NCBI GenBank assembly: GCA_005281725.1
Contig: SSBO01000008.1
Location: forward strand, 3,392,671-3,456,670
Direction: 5' to 3'
Source: Wuchereria bancrofti
Lineage: Eukaryota; Nematoda; Chromadorea; Rhabditida; Onchocercidae
Length of the DNA stretch: 64,000 nt
The position numbers were made by a program, and so were the translations under genes. Of the stretch, positions 12,219 through 25,386 are shown in pieces. The first letter of the stretch is position 1; each line of letters opens with the position of its first letter. The notes under the pieces were generated by a model. The model ran no database searches, was not told where the DNA came from, and saw only the letters and a program-made list of their open reading frames with translations.

Positions 12219-13991
12219 ATGACTGCTTCAGTTACAGTTGCCGGTGTTACCGATACTCTTAAACCGGAACATAAAAAGGTTTGTGTTTATATGTACATTT
12301 ACAGAATGTCATATCGTTGTAGTCATATAATTCATTTTACTTCCATATAGCTTAAATATAATGTTCAAGCTATTATTATAAGCTAAGTTCTAATTTTTGA
12401 TGATAAACGTACGTGAGTTACGATTGCAGTTGTGACGATATATCATACCTACACGTATTTTCTTTACTTTTACATATGAATAAAAATGATAAAATGAGAA
12501 ATGCATAAAATACTAATATAGAATAGATTATATTATATGAAATTAATCATTTGTAGCAAAATTATTGCTTAATATGACGTGGCGCAAAAAGTTTACAGTA
12601 TGAAAAAGCGCTAACAGATGCAGCAAATGCGATGACTGAAACGTTAAATGTTATAAATACGCCTGAATTTGAAACAATGGAAGGATGGAAATTAAAGGGT
12701 AATAATGAAATCGATAGAATATATTCAAAAAGATTTGCAATTGGAAAAATTTTCACACTTAGGGTTTGTTTACCTTTTTTTCTTTTCACTTTTATTTTTA
12801 TTTTTTTACCTGTATACATTTTTATAGGTGTAATTTTTATGCTATCTTTTGCTTATGAATAAAATTAATAAAATGAGAAATATTAAATTTTACGTATGTT
12901 ATATGATCATTGTAATTTAAATAAGAAATTTTTAAGACTACTTTGGATATGCCACGTGAACAACTTTTCTTCGAGCATTGGAATAATTTTGAAGAGTTAG
13001 CTTATAGGAATAAAAATACATCAATGGCTAAAAAAGTTGTTGTACTTACGCCTCACGTCGAAATTATTCACGTAATCTTTTAAATCTTTTTTTTTCTTTT
13101 TTAACTAATGACTAAATAATACTAGTACATTAGAGAAATATTCCGAAATATATACACTATATTATTATCTTGTTATCACGTGAAACGTGAACTTTTTAAA
13201 TAAAAAAAAAATAAAAAATACTATTTGATATAAATTATTACATCATTAATAGATAATAATATCAATGATTGTTGAATAAATTAGTACAAAGTTTTCCGGA
13301 AATGGTATACTTTCTTTAATGATATATTATTTAATTTACTTGTACAAAAATAATTGATAAAGATAAGAATTTTTTGTAGTATGCAATGAAGGATTCCGGT
13401 TTGGTGAAGGGACGAGATTTTGTGACAACACGTATCTATCGACGCATTGATGATGATATTATTGAAGCAGCAAGAAGTTATGATACTAATGAGGTAGAAC
13501 GATATAAGAAGAAAACTAGGTAAGAATGATTGATAATGATAATTAAAGATTTGATAACGATAATCAAAGATTTGATAATGATTGATAATGATAATTAAAG
13601 ATTTGATAATGATAATTAAAGATTTGATAATGATTGATAATGATAATTAAAGATTTGATAATGATAATTAAAGATTTGATAATGATAATTAAAGATTTGA
13701 TAATGATAATTAAAGATTTGATAGGAAATTTCATTATGAGTTATAGTTATTTCATTCTATGCATTAAATTTGAAATTTTTATCGCATTTTAGAGGCAATT
13801 TATTGCTTGGAAGTGGTCGTTTTCGAATTCATCCAAAAGATTCTCAAAAAACTATCATTGATTACATTATTTGCTTGGATTTTAATGGTCCGGATTTAAC
13901 AAAACCGGTAGTGGAATCAGTGCTATCAAAATTAATTCTTCAGGATGCTGAACATGCACGTGAAGTGATTGAAAAATTGAAAAACAATTAA
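12219..13991 (+). CDS. START-domain lipid-transfer protein
   Basis: Five exons (12219-12278, 12599-12763, 12937-13071, 13380-13519, 13793-13991) join in phase to 232 residues that are almost wholly one START domain. START domains form a helix-grip cavity that binds sterol or other lipid and moves it between membranes. Diagnostic blocks are DMPREQLFFEHWNN in the middle, LVKGRDFVTTRIYRR (compare the RDFVSVR block of StAR), and the C-terminal GNLLLGSGRFRIHP, IDYIICLDFNGPDLTKPVV, then the final helix ending EVIEKLKNN. There is no MENTAL membrane domain, signal peptide or mitochondrial presequence in the predicted protein, so a soluble cytosolic carrier of the StAR/STARD3 type is the best guess. 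The ligand cannot be told from sequence. Intron 4 carries a minisatellite. Confidence 0.88.
13528..13719. repeat. 21-bp minisatellite in START intron 4
   Basis: About nine copies of a 21-base unit close to GATAATGATAATTAAAGATT plus T. Some copies carry an extra 10-base GATAATGATT segment. It lies wholly inside the intron. Confidence 0.9.
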
Positions 13992-16064
13992 TTTGATAAG
14001 CAAATTTGAATTTTTTTCAGTTCATTTATAATGATGATTATTTTGTTCCAGAAAATGATGAAAATCTTTCCGGAATCTACACTTTTTATCGATTATTTTT
14101 GTAAATTTTCTTTTTATCGATGAAAAATTTACAATTTTCTCTATCAAAAGTTATGTTTTTGAATTTGAATGCTATTCGGAAAAAAAAACCTTTAAAAAAT
14201 CTGAAATAACAGAAAATATTTTTCTTTCTCAATCAATCACATTTAGTAAGTGAATGTTTATGACTTTTCCATCTGTTCTATTTATCTTTCTTGTATGTTA
14301 TCAATAGATCAAATCGTAATCAATTAACATAGTTAACTCCTAGAAGCGAAATTTCGTTTTGCTTAGTAAAACTTTGAAAACTGAGATTCTATCTAAAAAA
14401 AAAAAAAGAAAAAACTGTTGAATTCTCTCAAGTATCTCACAAGAATCACTGAAATAATTCTCACTCATACTTTTCAACTTAGAATTTCTTAATTAAACAT
14501 ATAAGTAAGTAAACACTTGCATATTAACAAACAAGCAAGGTAAATAAGTATTGAAAAAAAAGTAAATATGAAATAGAAAATGAAAAGGAAAGGTAAAAAG
14601 GCACACAAACACACGAACAGAAATGCCATTTTCACAAATTCTCTATTAGTCATCTGCTGAAGTAGTTCTCACCTTAATGACTTTTAGGAATATAAATTGC
14701 ATTTCATATTTGATGCAGTGACATACTGATTAACGGTTGACACACTTTATGTGACAACAAGTCAACAAGACATATAATTTCATCATCAGCATAGGACATT
14801 CCGTTTGAGCTTTTTACCAATGGAATGGAAAGGGGATTTGGAAGATCATCGATATATTATTTCGATGATTTTCAGGAAGGTATCAGATATTACTATCAAA
14901 TTACTATCATTCTGCATAAGCAACAAATTTGCTGAATGTACTTGACTAACATCTAACTACCAACCATAATTTATCATATGAAGCTAGGTAGTTCAGAAGT
15001 GTTTGATGGTAAGTGGTTCAGGAGGAACGTGTTAAAGTTAATTTAATGTTTGAGGAGTCATTTTGTTTGGTACTTAATACTACCAAGGAAAATAAAAATG
15101 ACTTCCTAAGCTAGAACTACCTTTTTTTAGATATATTTTTGTTCTAAAACAGGTACAGTCTAAGTTAAATATAGCGGGCGGATTTTAATGATGCTTTCTT
15201 AGACTAAATAAGGTTGTATTGCTATAAGTGTAGGATGTTCGGTTTCATTTGTGAATTATCAGGAAGGAATGCTAAGAAACAAAACATGAGATTGTACAAT
15301 GTAAAACAATAACAGTACGAAAACGACTTTATTAGAAACAAACTGAGAGAACCATACGCTTGCTCAACAACGATAAATGGAGTAGTAGATGAATCACACG
15401 TGCAGCGTGCAGCCGAATGAGCGACATCCATACGTAATATTTTGCGCCCAATAAACCACAGCTATGTCAGGTTTAATGCAAATATGCTTTAACATCTTTG
15501 CCCTTTGGTACTGTATATCTACAAGGTTGGGACCTTGTGACGACGTAGCTTTTGCTGTTGAACGTTTTTTCCTGCGTATTCGATGGTGACTTCAGATGAA
15601 GTTGCGATGAGACCGCGTCTCACAGTTTGTTCACGACATCACTTCCATTTCTGCTCATCAGTCCTGTGCTTGCTCCGCAAACATTAACTGCAGCGAATTC
15701 TGAAGGCCTGACGAGCAATTTCAACAAAAATAAAAGGTAGAGGGAATTCTGTACCTTAAAAAGGAGCTAAATAAGTAAAAGATACATAAGATACCAGAAG
15801 ACGTGTTAAGAGTGGGAGAGGGGGAAATACGGTAGTGCAAGGAAAGGAAGGTAGACGAGATGAGCAGCGGAACTAATGAAATTTTGCGCAGCAAGGACCG
15901 AATTTTCTGAACATAAAAATGATAGGCAGTTTAGGCAAATGAAAATCAAAAGAGTTTCAAAATACGGAAATACCTCATAAAGTGAACCAAAGGGTAAAGT
16001 AAAAAAAGATTAGAAAGTTTAAAATACTGGCTGCATCATTTGTCACCTTACGGGGCGCGACGAC
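13992..16064. other. Convergent 3' spacer between START and Acinus genes
   Basis: The two flanking genes point towards each other, so both 3' UTRs must lie here. The part from about 15150 to 16060 is less AT-rich than the rest and is probably Acinus 3' UTR. No additional exon with a good splice frame was found. A short perfect stem (ATCATCGA...TCGATGAT) occurs near 14850. Confidence 0.5.
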
Positions 16065-19000
16065 CTAACGACGGCGGCGTGGTGATCGGGATCTGGAATG
16101 TCGCCGATCACGTTGCCCCCCAGGAGTATGTGATCGCCGACGGGATGGTGGGGTGCGTGAGCGTCGACGTGACGGTGGAGACCTAGCACTGACACGTTTG
16201 CTCGTATTAGTTTTTTCTTTCGTTTGCTCATCTTTCTCCTTTCGCTTCATAGTTCCATTTTGGGCAACTTTCTTGGCCAACTCTGCTTCTGCAGCTTTCC
16301 GTTTGATGCGTTCAGTAATCTGAACTAATGATACAATGAAAAAGAACTACATGAATGTTAAACAATATTCACTATACTCATCATTGATAACCTAATGAGA
16401 AAAACAGAATTGTGTACAGGATGCAGTAAAATATATAATCGACCAATATATGAGCAGATATTACTCCTTTTGGAGTGAGAGATCTGAAAGAATTAAAGAA
16501 TTGTTTTTTTTTCAAACCACTTTAAAATGAACCTGTTCTTCACTGAGTGGTAGATAATAGACAGCCGGCTGAGCTTTTGTCTTCAAAAATAATTCGTCCG
16601 CCGTTTTAACACGCTTCTCCGGCTCTGCAAAAGAAGGAAAAGTTCTTCCATTTCTATTAATTTAAGCATTTATACCGAAATAGTAAAAAATGCACAAAAC
16701 TAACCGTTCGGTTTTGGTTCAGGTGAAGCAGTAACACGTCGACGTTCATCCCTCCATGGCGATCTTCGTTCACGCGGCCGTTTAGCTTCCGAATGCTATG
16801 AATTACAGTTTTCTTACTTGTTGGGCATAATTAAAAGATACAGAAATAACTTAATTAAATGCTAACAGAAACAAGAAATTTGACATGATAAAATTTTTCT
16901 TAAAATATATGGACTTAAAACATTAGTACCCCTATTGGTGATGCCGATCGTTTCCGTCCTCGATGTGAGTGTCCACGTCCTTCTCGTTCTCTTTTATCCA
17001 AATCCTTCGATAACTCATCCTGATTGGTAGGTAACACATGTCTACGCTTTTCATCAACAGATAATGATACACGAAGAGTGGGAGCTGAGTTTCCTGAAGG
17101 TGATTTCGCTGTTTCTGCGCTTCCTTTTGTTGTTTCTTCACTTTGTGACTGATCGGCAAGAAGATGTTTAGTAAGCTGCAATAAGAAGGCCTTTAACATC
17201 AAGACTGCAGGAAATCCATATAACCAATAATTCTGAAGACTACAAAGAATAATTCTTACATTTGCATCATCTGAATAATCTATTTTTAAAGTTCTTGGAC
17301 TGCAAGGTGGCCATACAACATTATGGAGACGTCCTCGGGCCACAACAGCTTCTTCCACAGTTGAGTACTGGAAACAAAACAATTGCAACAATAATAACTA
17401 CGAGTCAGCATAGCAAAAAAAATATATTTTAATCAGAAAAATTACTTTTGCAATGCATGTGGATTTAATATTATCGATCCAGAAACCTCCTTCAACTACC
17501 GTACCAAAAGTTGAAAGTAGCTGCTGCAGTTGCTTAACTGTGTAAGGACGAGTAAGTTGTCTTATCATAATCACCTAAAGCAGTGCATGAATAAAAATTG
17601 TGATTTTTTTTTTAAATTTTTTATGATAAAACCATATAAATTAAATATTAATTTGCAAGAATTACATTCTCGTTGTACGGTTCATAATAAAAGATCATTT
17701 TATAAAAATGAGAAACACAATAAAAAGAATTTATAATGCAAAAAAATCTTTAATAATTGCAAATTCAGAAATACACTGTATTTCGGTTGAGCTGTATAGG
17801 TATATGAACATGAAGAGATTCACCTGATTAACTGGATATCGCGCTGGTGACACTCTTCGTTCACGCACAAAACCATCCACTGTTGTATGACTTTCTAGTT
17901 GTTTCTCCGGAGAAGGTGAACGCTTGGATACAGATGACGGCCCTGGAAAATAAAGCATTTCTGAAAGTCAATCATAAAAGGGTTAATGTTAGTACTGATA
18001 ATTATTACAATATTGTAGTAATTACCAAGACCAAAGTTAATCCTTTCAACTCAGTTATGTCTAAAGAAATGACGAAGATGAATGAAAAAGGCAAATTAGA
18101 TCGTAACCCTAATTTGAAGTGAAGCAAGAATTCATAATTAATCACATTAAAAAGAACCAAGCAAAACTTTACTTCTACGGAAAGCTAATTGTCAGCAAGA
18201 TGAATACAAGTTAACAAGCTTGATCCAATACCCAATAATGCAGCGACCTAATATCTAACACAGTCATGCAGGAATATCCTAAGCTGATAATCAGAACTTT
18301 CATATTGTAGCACTTATTCTAGCTGAACCGATGGTGAATTGCTGGTCATAAATCTTCTATTCCCGCATTTTATAAATCAGATTTCCTAAACAGTTTTGTT
18401 GCTTTACTCTCTCAACTAATATACTTACTAAAAAAATGTTCACCAATCATGATCACTTCGCACAAGTCACTTGGACTATTTTATATCAGTTGGTAAGTTC
18501 TAATATACAAACCTGAACGTTTCGCATGCCTATCAACTCTTTCAAATATTCTCTCTTTGCGTCTTTCAGATATTTCCTCAGCAGCCTGCAATATGTTTTT
18601 GTCAGATATACTTGACACCAACAACTTCTTAATATAAATAGTTTACAAGTCCATGCAAATTTTTGCAAATGCACATTACTTAAATAAAATTTATTAATCA
18701 CTTTAACTTCCTCAGCTACTTCGGCAATTGAACTTTGCACTGGTTCTTCGTAATCCAACTCTTCCATTCTATCTCTTGTATCAGACAGCTCTTCTTTGAA
18801 ATCAGATATAGCGGAAGCATGAGTGTCGGGCATATCTTCCTGTTCATCTATTTCGATTTCTTCTTCCTTATGTTTTACGACTGAAATCGTGACGACATTG
18901 TTTGTAGAGGGTGCTGTTTCAGATGGTTTCCAACGACGTTTTTTCTCTGTTTTTGCTGAAATGATGTAAATTGAGGTAAATCAACTGTGAACGATAATGC

Positions 19001-21635
19001 GATGATTGCAAACTGGTTATGATCTAGCTCAAAAGACCACATGTCAATGTATGTATACAGTATGCCTTCTTATAAATAATACAACAATACACTTTTTATA
19101 GAAAAAAAGAAAGAAAACAGTGCATGAATATTTTCAGACTAATTCGAAAATAGAGAAAAAGTTGCCATTATTTTGCATCGTTGTAGCTTCCTTTGCATGC
19201 TCTACAATCTTTTCCACTGATCCACTGTCAACCGCTTCTACCTATAAATATACAACTACAAGTGCTAAAGGGATAAGTCGGTAAATAAGACAATGACATC
19301 TCATTTCCTGCACACCATTCATGCTATCTCCGAACAGATGATAGCGGCTTACCGTAAATTTCTGTGTATTTTAATTATGTTTAATTACGGTCATAAAGTT
19401 GAAGTGCTTGATATATCTTGATGAATAGTAAAGATAATTTGAAAGGTGTTTTAATTCAATGTATGGTTGTACTATTCGAATGAGAATACCTCGCCTTCTC
19501 ATTCCTAACGCATTCTAAATCTTTTTTTTAGCTTAAATTTTTTTCTAAAACTTTTTAGCTCACCACTCCTTGGTTAGATAATTCTTCCAGATCTACGGGC
19601 ATCTGCTCCCAAGATGCATTTGATTCGTCTGCTGCCTCACTTTGACTCTGGCTAAAAAAATTATAAATTAATACCAACACTTCCCACAGATAACCAAAAT
19701 GATTCTGAAAAGCTAAAATTGCGGCCGTCTCACATCTGGTCGCATATGATTCAGTTTTGTATGTCTTCTTATAAAATCCCGATTATCAAAAATCTTCTAA
19801 GAAATAATATCAAAAGTACTTTGATGTGCCAGTATCAGTGCTAGCCACATCTGAAACCGCATCCTCTTCTTCATCTTTGTCTTCATGTTTCTCTTGTACT
19901 TCGCGCCCTTCACTGACATCCTTAGCACTGACTGACCATTTCTCTTCCAAATCAACCGAATGATCACTGATCAATCTCGTTTCATCATATTCTGTTTCAG
20001 TCCGTTCAGTTTCTTCCGTTGTCTTCATCTCCACAGCTGTCGACATAAGATCGACATTGACGTTTGTTTCCTTTTTTAAAACTTCAGTTGGAGCACTGAT
20101 ATCATTCTCAGTTTCCTCTAGGTTATGCCTTTTAGACCGCATTTCCACACTCTCCTGGAAACTGTCCGCTTCCATCGGGTCCTTTAACAGCAATTATGAT
20201 ATGGAAAGCTTAATTTAAAATGAATGTCAGTCCCGCCCTCTGACTAATTGTTTTATTCTATTTTCATTCCGAGACACCAATAAATTAAATTAAACCATGC
20301 ATATTACTGTCGTAAGTTACAACCTGTTCAGTTTCGCTGGTTACTACAGATTCTGCAGGTTTCTCAACAACAGTAGCTGTACTACGTCCACGTCGAGAAC
20401 GACGTATACCAGAAATTGACTTCTCGCGTATTGGCGATGCATCATCTCCAGACGAAGCTCTCCGCACTGCTTCTGCAAATTATGTCCATCAACTTGATCA
20501 CCTACTCGTTCTTTCAATACTTTTTCTAATATCTTTTTCTTACTGACGTAGCATAATAAATTTTAAAATAAAGTATGAAAGCATTCTGCACTCAACCAAG
20601 AAAATACAAACCTGCATCTTTGCGTGCTTCACGTAAAGCAGTTTGTTGTTTGGCTAAATATTCCGCAACCAGTGGGTTCGGCGGTGAAGTCTGTAATGTC
20701 CGTTATTAACAGTTAAAGCAAGTAATTTGAATAATTCTATCAATCTCTCAAAATATTCCACCATGAGTTGAAATTTACTTACCATATCTCTTTGTGGACT
20801 TTCTATAGCTGTTGACTGTACCTCGTTTTCATACTTCGCATTTACCTCCGTCACCAAATACTGAAATTCCTGGCAAGTTGTAAGCATAAACAACAAGTGT
20901 GGAAGATAAAAGTAATGGAAATGCTACCTTACTTGTCTTTCTTATCAGTCTGTCATTTCTTCACCGACATTGGTAGGGAATGACAAATTGATAAGAAAGA
21001 TAATAGGGAAGATAGCCGCAGGTAACAGAAAGGGAAAGCAGTAATGCCGGAAAAAAATACTAACATGAACCCGAAATTACAAGGTATGTTTATGGATCTT
21101 TTTGGTTAAGCATTATAGCTGTTTTACAATGATAACAAATTGGCAAATAAAGGATGTATTAAACTGTATAGCTAACAGCAATGGGTATTTCATTGTGGTT
21201 TGGTTCTAACAACAGTATTTCCGAATTATAGTTATATTAGTAACACTATATTAGCTATACATTATCGCTGTATTAGTTTAATGCAATTACTGTTTCTTTA
21301 CTAGTTAACAATAATTAAACTTGCTTTCAAAATATAACCATATTCAAATCGCAGAAAGCTTAGGTCATCCCCAAACCATATTAAGATATCAAATCAACAC
21401 TAAAACTACAGAATGATATCCGATGCACACCGATACAAATACAAAGGTAGTTGGACATGAATGGTCTTTTATTAATTGGAAGAGAAAAAATGCTAACCTC
21501 TTTCAGCCGTTCATGAAGGGTATTTTTGTTACCAATTTTTGATAATCCTCGCTTTCCCAGCTCCTCTTTTAACTCCACCACTTTCATCTCCGAAATGGGA
21601 CGACCCCCAATACACGGTTCACTTTCATCACACAT
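16065..21635 (-). CDS. ACIN1: Acinus (apoptotic chromatin condensation inducer 1)
   Basis: Homologue of Acinus, the scaffold of the ASAP complex with RNPS1 and SAP18, which joins the exon-junction complex and affects splicing. Exons, 5' to 3': 21635-21498, 20869-20783, 20690-20612, 20472-20324, 20181-19820, 19651-19564, 19241-19166, 18955-about 18708, 18585-18513, 17942-17824, 17574-17446, 17367-17260, 17175-16930, 16795-16705, 16624-16533, 16319-16065; about 779 residues. N-terminal SAP domain (residues about 10-46, ISEMKVVELKEELGKRGLSK), then a long acidic Ser/Thr/Glu-rich region, an RRM at about 470-552 (VIMIRQLTRPYTVKQLQQLL, GGFWIDNIKS, YSTVEEAVVARGRLHNVVWP), the RNPS1/SAP18-binding motif at about 668-690 (DELFLKTKAQPAVYYLPLS) and an Arg/Ser-rich C-terminus (SPPSRRRSRTPPSRRRSHTP). 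Shorter than human Acinus-L. Intron 7 seems to start with GC. The 3' end of exon 8 (18708 or 18702) is uncertain. Candidate trans-splice acceptors lie just upstream of the ATG. Confidence 0.93.
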
Positions 21636-21643
21636 TTGTAATA

Positions 21644-21652
21644 CTGTAACTG
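21644..21652 (-). promoter_or_regulatory. Probable trans-splice acceptor(s) of Acinus
   Basis: On the minus strand the sequence reads ctttaacag then ttacag, ending 9 to 15 bases before the ATG at 21635. No upstream coding exon is seen. Spliced-leader addition is inferred from position. Confidence 0.45.
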
Positions 21653-21822
21653 TTAAAGATATGATATTACTTTGCATATTCTTGCACTACTCATTTCTCA
21701 CTAACAATTACCAGAAAACCCGAGAAAAAATCCGCGATTGTACGGGGAAAAGAAACCACCATACTAGGTACTCATCGACCGGACCGCCTTGAGCATAAAT
21801 CAGTTTATATGCAGCACACATA

Positions 21823-21950
21823 CATACATACACATGCATAGACGCAGACATACACAGGCACAGATATATATGGATACAGACAAATAAGGACACAAATACA
21901 TACAAATGCAGGCAGGCAGACGGACGGGCACATACACAAAATATGCAGAC
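21823..21950. repeat. CA/CATA/CAGA-rich microsatellite
   Basis: About 130 bases of degenerate CACA, CATA, CAGACA and GGCA units just upstream of Acinus. It yields a spurious Cys/Val/Leu-rich reading frame on the minus strand. Confidence 0.8.
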
Positions 21951-21959
21951 AGTCACAGA

Positions 21960-23165
21960 ACAGTAGTCTCGTTAGAACATCATGCCATGGTCTGCTCGAC
22001 TATAACTGGAGCACAATGAAAACTGTAATCTTCTTGATATCATTGGTGTTTAGGAATGGTAGTTGTGCATAATCATTGGGAATTTAAAAGCATCATATTT
22101 ATGATTTCGGAACTTAAAACTATCGCTGATTTCTATGACCGATACTTTGCTCCTCATTCAACTATTTCCTTTGCCATAATTTTTCTTATTTGCTGTTTAG
22201 AACTTAATATGATATGCATATGCTAATAATTAATGAACTAGCTTTGCTAGTTAGCTTGAAGTTAAGATCATTCACTCTTCTCATGAATCTTTCTGACTGA
22301 TAGTGTTAACAGTTATTAGCAAGATTTCATCTTCGATATTTTTCACTTTCTATTACTTTTAGTTAAGATTACAATACCTCCATCATCACGTGTAGAGCAC
22401 TTGATAATACAGATCATATAAAGTTCATATCTTTTTCAAAGTTCATATCTCTCAGTTCATATCTCTATCTTATCTCTTGCCTAATTTTCTCAACTATCCT
22501 ATTTGGCAACCTAAAAAATTCCTTATGCTAATTCTAGTTTTTTGCTGTTCATCACTCATACACTCGCATAGCATATAATCCTTCATTTTGTTAGTTAAAC
22601 TCCAAGCTAATACTTTAAAGCATAATGAAGATTAGGTTTCCAAGAAAGCCTTTCAGGTTTTTCTCTAACATTATGCCCATTACATCTCAATACTCGCAAA
22701 CGAATATCTTCTGTCACAATCACTTTTGTGTAAGATTCTAGAAATAATTGAACTTTCTGCATCTACTTTCTGCACGAGGATCATTTCAAAAAACAAAGAC
22801 AAAGTGTAAAATGCTATCGGTGCGCGATATTATTATTATTATTATTATTCTATTAATTGTCAGTGCTCTTTGATAAGAAATTATTTCCTTATTTCTTCCC
22901 GAGAAAACACATTCGAAGGGATGACTCATACCTTGTCGACTGTCCTTCGACCTTCAAATGTTTCCAGCTTTCTCTTCAGTTCATTAAGAATGAAAAAAAA
23001 ACCGTGAAAATTTTACGCGCATCGAAATGATAAATATTTTCTGGTCCATGTCACCAGTTGATGTGACTCAATGAAGATCAATTGTCACATTATTTGTTAT
23101 TCTATATGTCAGCAAAATGTGACACTGTATCCGGCATACTTCTGAGTTAAACAGACCATTGCTTT
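21960..23165. other. Spacer upstream of Acinus, no gene seen
   Basis: AT-rich DNA without supported exons. There is a short ATT triplet run near 22830-22850. It contains the Acinus promoter and possibly the more decayed 5' part of the retroelement that becomes recognisable after 23170, but no endonuclease motif could be read. Confidence 0.4.
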
Positions 23166-23169
23166 GAAC

Positions 23170-24930
23170 AATGCAAACTCAAAAAAACTCCACTTTTCGG
23201 CCAAATCTAAGAAAGGCGACATTCAAAGAAAGAAGCTCAAAGAAATTACAACATCAAGCATATTTTGCTAATTCAGAAAAACAACTTTTCATTTTGCAGC
23301 AAAAACTTTGGGACATCAAGAACAATTGATGGATCAATTTAGCATAAAAGATTCAATCATGGAGAGATACCGGCAACCGGTTTGAAAGCAGTTTACGTAT
23401 CAGGTTTGCAACCCTCTTCGTACCTCCTCACATGGTTACTCCTTCTGCACAGATAAATCTTCCATTCTCCATGCATTTGCAATCTCACAGCCAATTAAAG
23501 GTTCCGCATTTCAACGTATTACTTAACATTCTAAACTAGACGTAGTCGTTATCTTGGAAGAGACTCTCCAAAGGTATACAATAATTGAAATCTGATAAAA
23601 CATCCAGAATTCATGTAATTTTGTCCGAAATCTAAAAGTATGACAGCAAAGTACTTCATGCTAAATTCCACGAATTTATTTTGGATTGCTGGGAATAAAG
23701 CGAACTTCCACATGAATTTCCGAGACGCAATCATCATTACACTATATAAGGGAGGGCAAAAGGTCATTACCTTAAATTATTAAGATGTCACTTTGCTCCT
23801 TATAGAAATTCTTGATGAAATTCTTGCAAGACTAATGTCCACTGTTGCAGAAGCATTTCATCTGAGAGCAAATGTGGTTTTCCAGGTATCAGAAAGATTT
23901 GTGATGCTCATATGTAACTTTTGTTGACTTCGTAAACAGAAAAAGCTTATGACAAATTTTGCAACGATTAGCATATCTTCCTGAATTCCTCAAAGTGATC
24001 ATCGTGTTGCATGAAGATCAGGCGGTCATGTCACATATGACAATGAACGACATGCGTCTTCGTACCAACTCTTTTTTTAGCATAATACTCTAAAGATACT
24101 TAGATGAAGAAAACTTGATGTCGGAATCGACCGGAAGTTTATTCAAATCTTAGACAATTGAAAGCACATACCAAAACTCTATTATCAACTTATCCGGAAA
24201 CTATTCTTTGCAGACAATGCCGCCCTCGTTGTTCATAACGGATGGACACCCAACGCTTAAGCCAAATGTTTTTTGCAGAAACTGCAGAGCTTTTTGGATT
24301 GGACGTCAATTTGAAGAAGAAAAAGTTCTGTACCCATAAGCTCATCTAAGTTTGGATTAGTCCAACAATTTACCTATTTAAGAAATATCATTTCTTTGGA
24401 AGCTAAAATCAACAGAGAGAATAAAGAGCATTCAGGAAATTTCATTAAAAAAGTATGGAACAAACCACAATAAGCATCAGAAAAGAAACACAAAGATCAA
24501 TGTTCAAAGAATCATCATACTGTCCACTCTTTTATATGGATTAGAATTATGGATCATTACCTATGACACCTTGAATAGCTCTATTAGCATTACTTTCGCA
24601 CTATCCTAAGTATCGATTACATATGATCACAAGATCAATCACCAGTACAAAGGCTATGCTACGTAGGACATATTCATCTGGCCAGTAATGGACAATTATA
24701 GCCTTCCGAAAACTTTGCTTTAGGTTAAACTCGGCACTAGGCTACCCCAGTGGATGTCACAGTGGTCCACTCTTATTTCAAATCAAGCGAAATGAAGATA
24801 TGTTATTCATTTCGTGGAGAAAAGCAGCACCTGATCTAACCTTTCGTTATGGCTTGTACCTCTTCCACACTAATCTTTTCAGCTATCAACACGTTCACAA
24901 ATCTTTCGCAGTGAAGTTAAGCCATGAATT
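23170..24930 (+). mobile_element. Decayed non-LTR (LINE) retrotransposon
   Basis: A fossil LINE on the plus strand, broken by many stops and frame changes. In order, reverse-transcriptase blocks can still be read in shifting frames: NFRDAIIITLYKG (about 23710), a finger-region remnant ending near CGF (about 23875), FVDFVNRKS (about 23925), LFFADNAALVVHNG (about 24205, with FADN in place of the catalytic FADD), FAETAELFGLDVNLKKKKV (about 24270), then IILSTLLYGLELWI (about 24510-24550) and a C-terminal stretch resembling the RWxGHVxRM block (about 24660). Order and spacing match one RT open reading frame of CR1/RTE-like LINEs; the clade cannot be fixed. It sits between the 5' end of Acinus and the 3' end of RAD54 and cannot be active. 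Confidence 0.8.
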
Positions 24931-25386
24931 TTACTACTTTTAAGTAAAATTTGATTTCTTATATATATATTCGCACGCACACATAATCTTTCTCTATTTC
25001 AACATCCAGGCTAATTATGTTTGAGAGTTCAAAAGCTTCGCTTCTTCATCAATTTATGATAACAAATTGTGGTACTTTATTACCTGTGATACTTTATTAT
25101 GGTAAAAAAGGAAAAAGAAACTGTGATACGTTATATAAATAATGAAAGAATTATCTCATGATCTTTTTCAATATTACAGGGATTTCACTTAGAGATATTT
25201 CTTTTTCACCCTAACTCCAAATAACATTGTAACGCTGTTACAACTCTTCACAATGAGCGTTAGTTGGTTAACATGTGTATGCAATGCGATGTGAGATATT
25301 CAGTTTATGCAAATTTATAAACAGTATATATAGGGTGAAAAGTTAGATTAAAAAATCGGAAAGAAATTCAAACGAGGCAAAACACT
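24931..25386. other. RAD54 3' flank
   Basis: AT-rich spacer after the retroelement, with a short TATATA/CGCACGCACACA run near 24960. It should include the RAD54 3' UTR on the minus strand. No separate gene was seen. Confidence 0.45.

Noticed and set aside
12123..12350. Plus-strand frame starting with poly-Leu
   Set aside because: The poly-Leu part is the TTA/ATT microsatellite upstream of the trans-splice acceptor; only the part from 12219 is the START gene.
869..13991. Operon of INTS13, U2AF35-like and START genes
   Set aside because: The spacers are about 1.7-1.8 kb, much longer than usual in nematode operons, and the gene functions are unrelated.
16043..16231. 62-codon His/Val-rich frame in the Acinus last exon
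   Set aside because: Shadow frame of the Arg/Ser-rich C-terminus of Acinus.
17847..18122. 91-codon plus-strand frame
   Set aside because: Antisense to an Acinus exon and intron; no support of its own.
21708..21956. 82-codon minus-strand frame rich in Cys, Val and Leu
   Set aside because: It is the translation of a CACATA/CAGA microsatellite.
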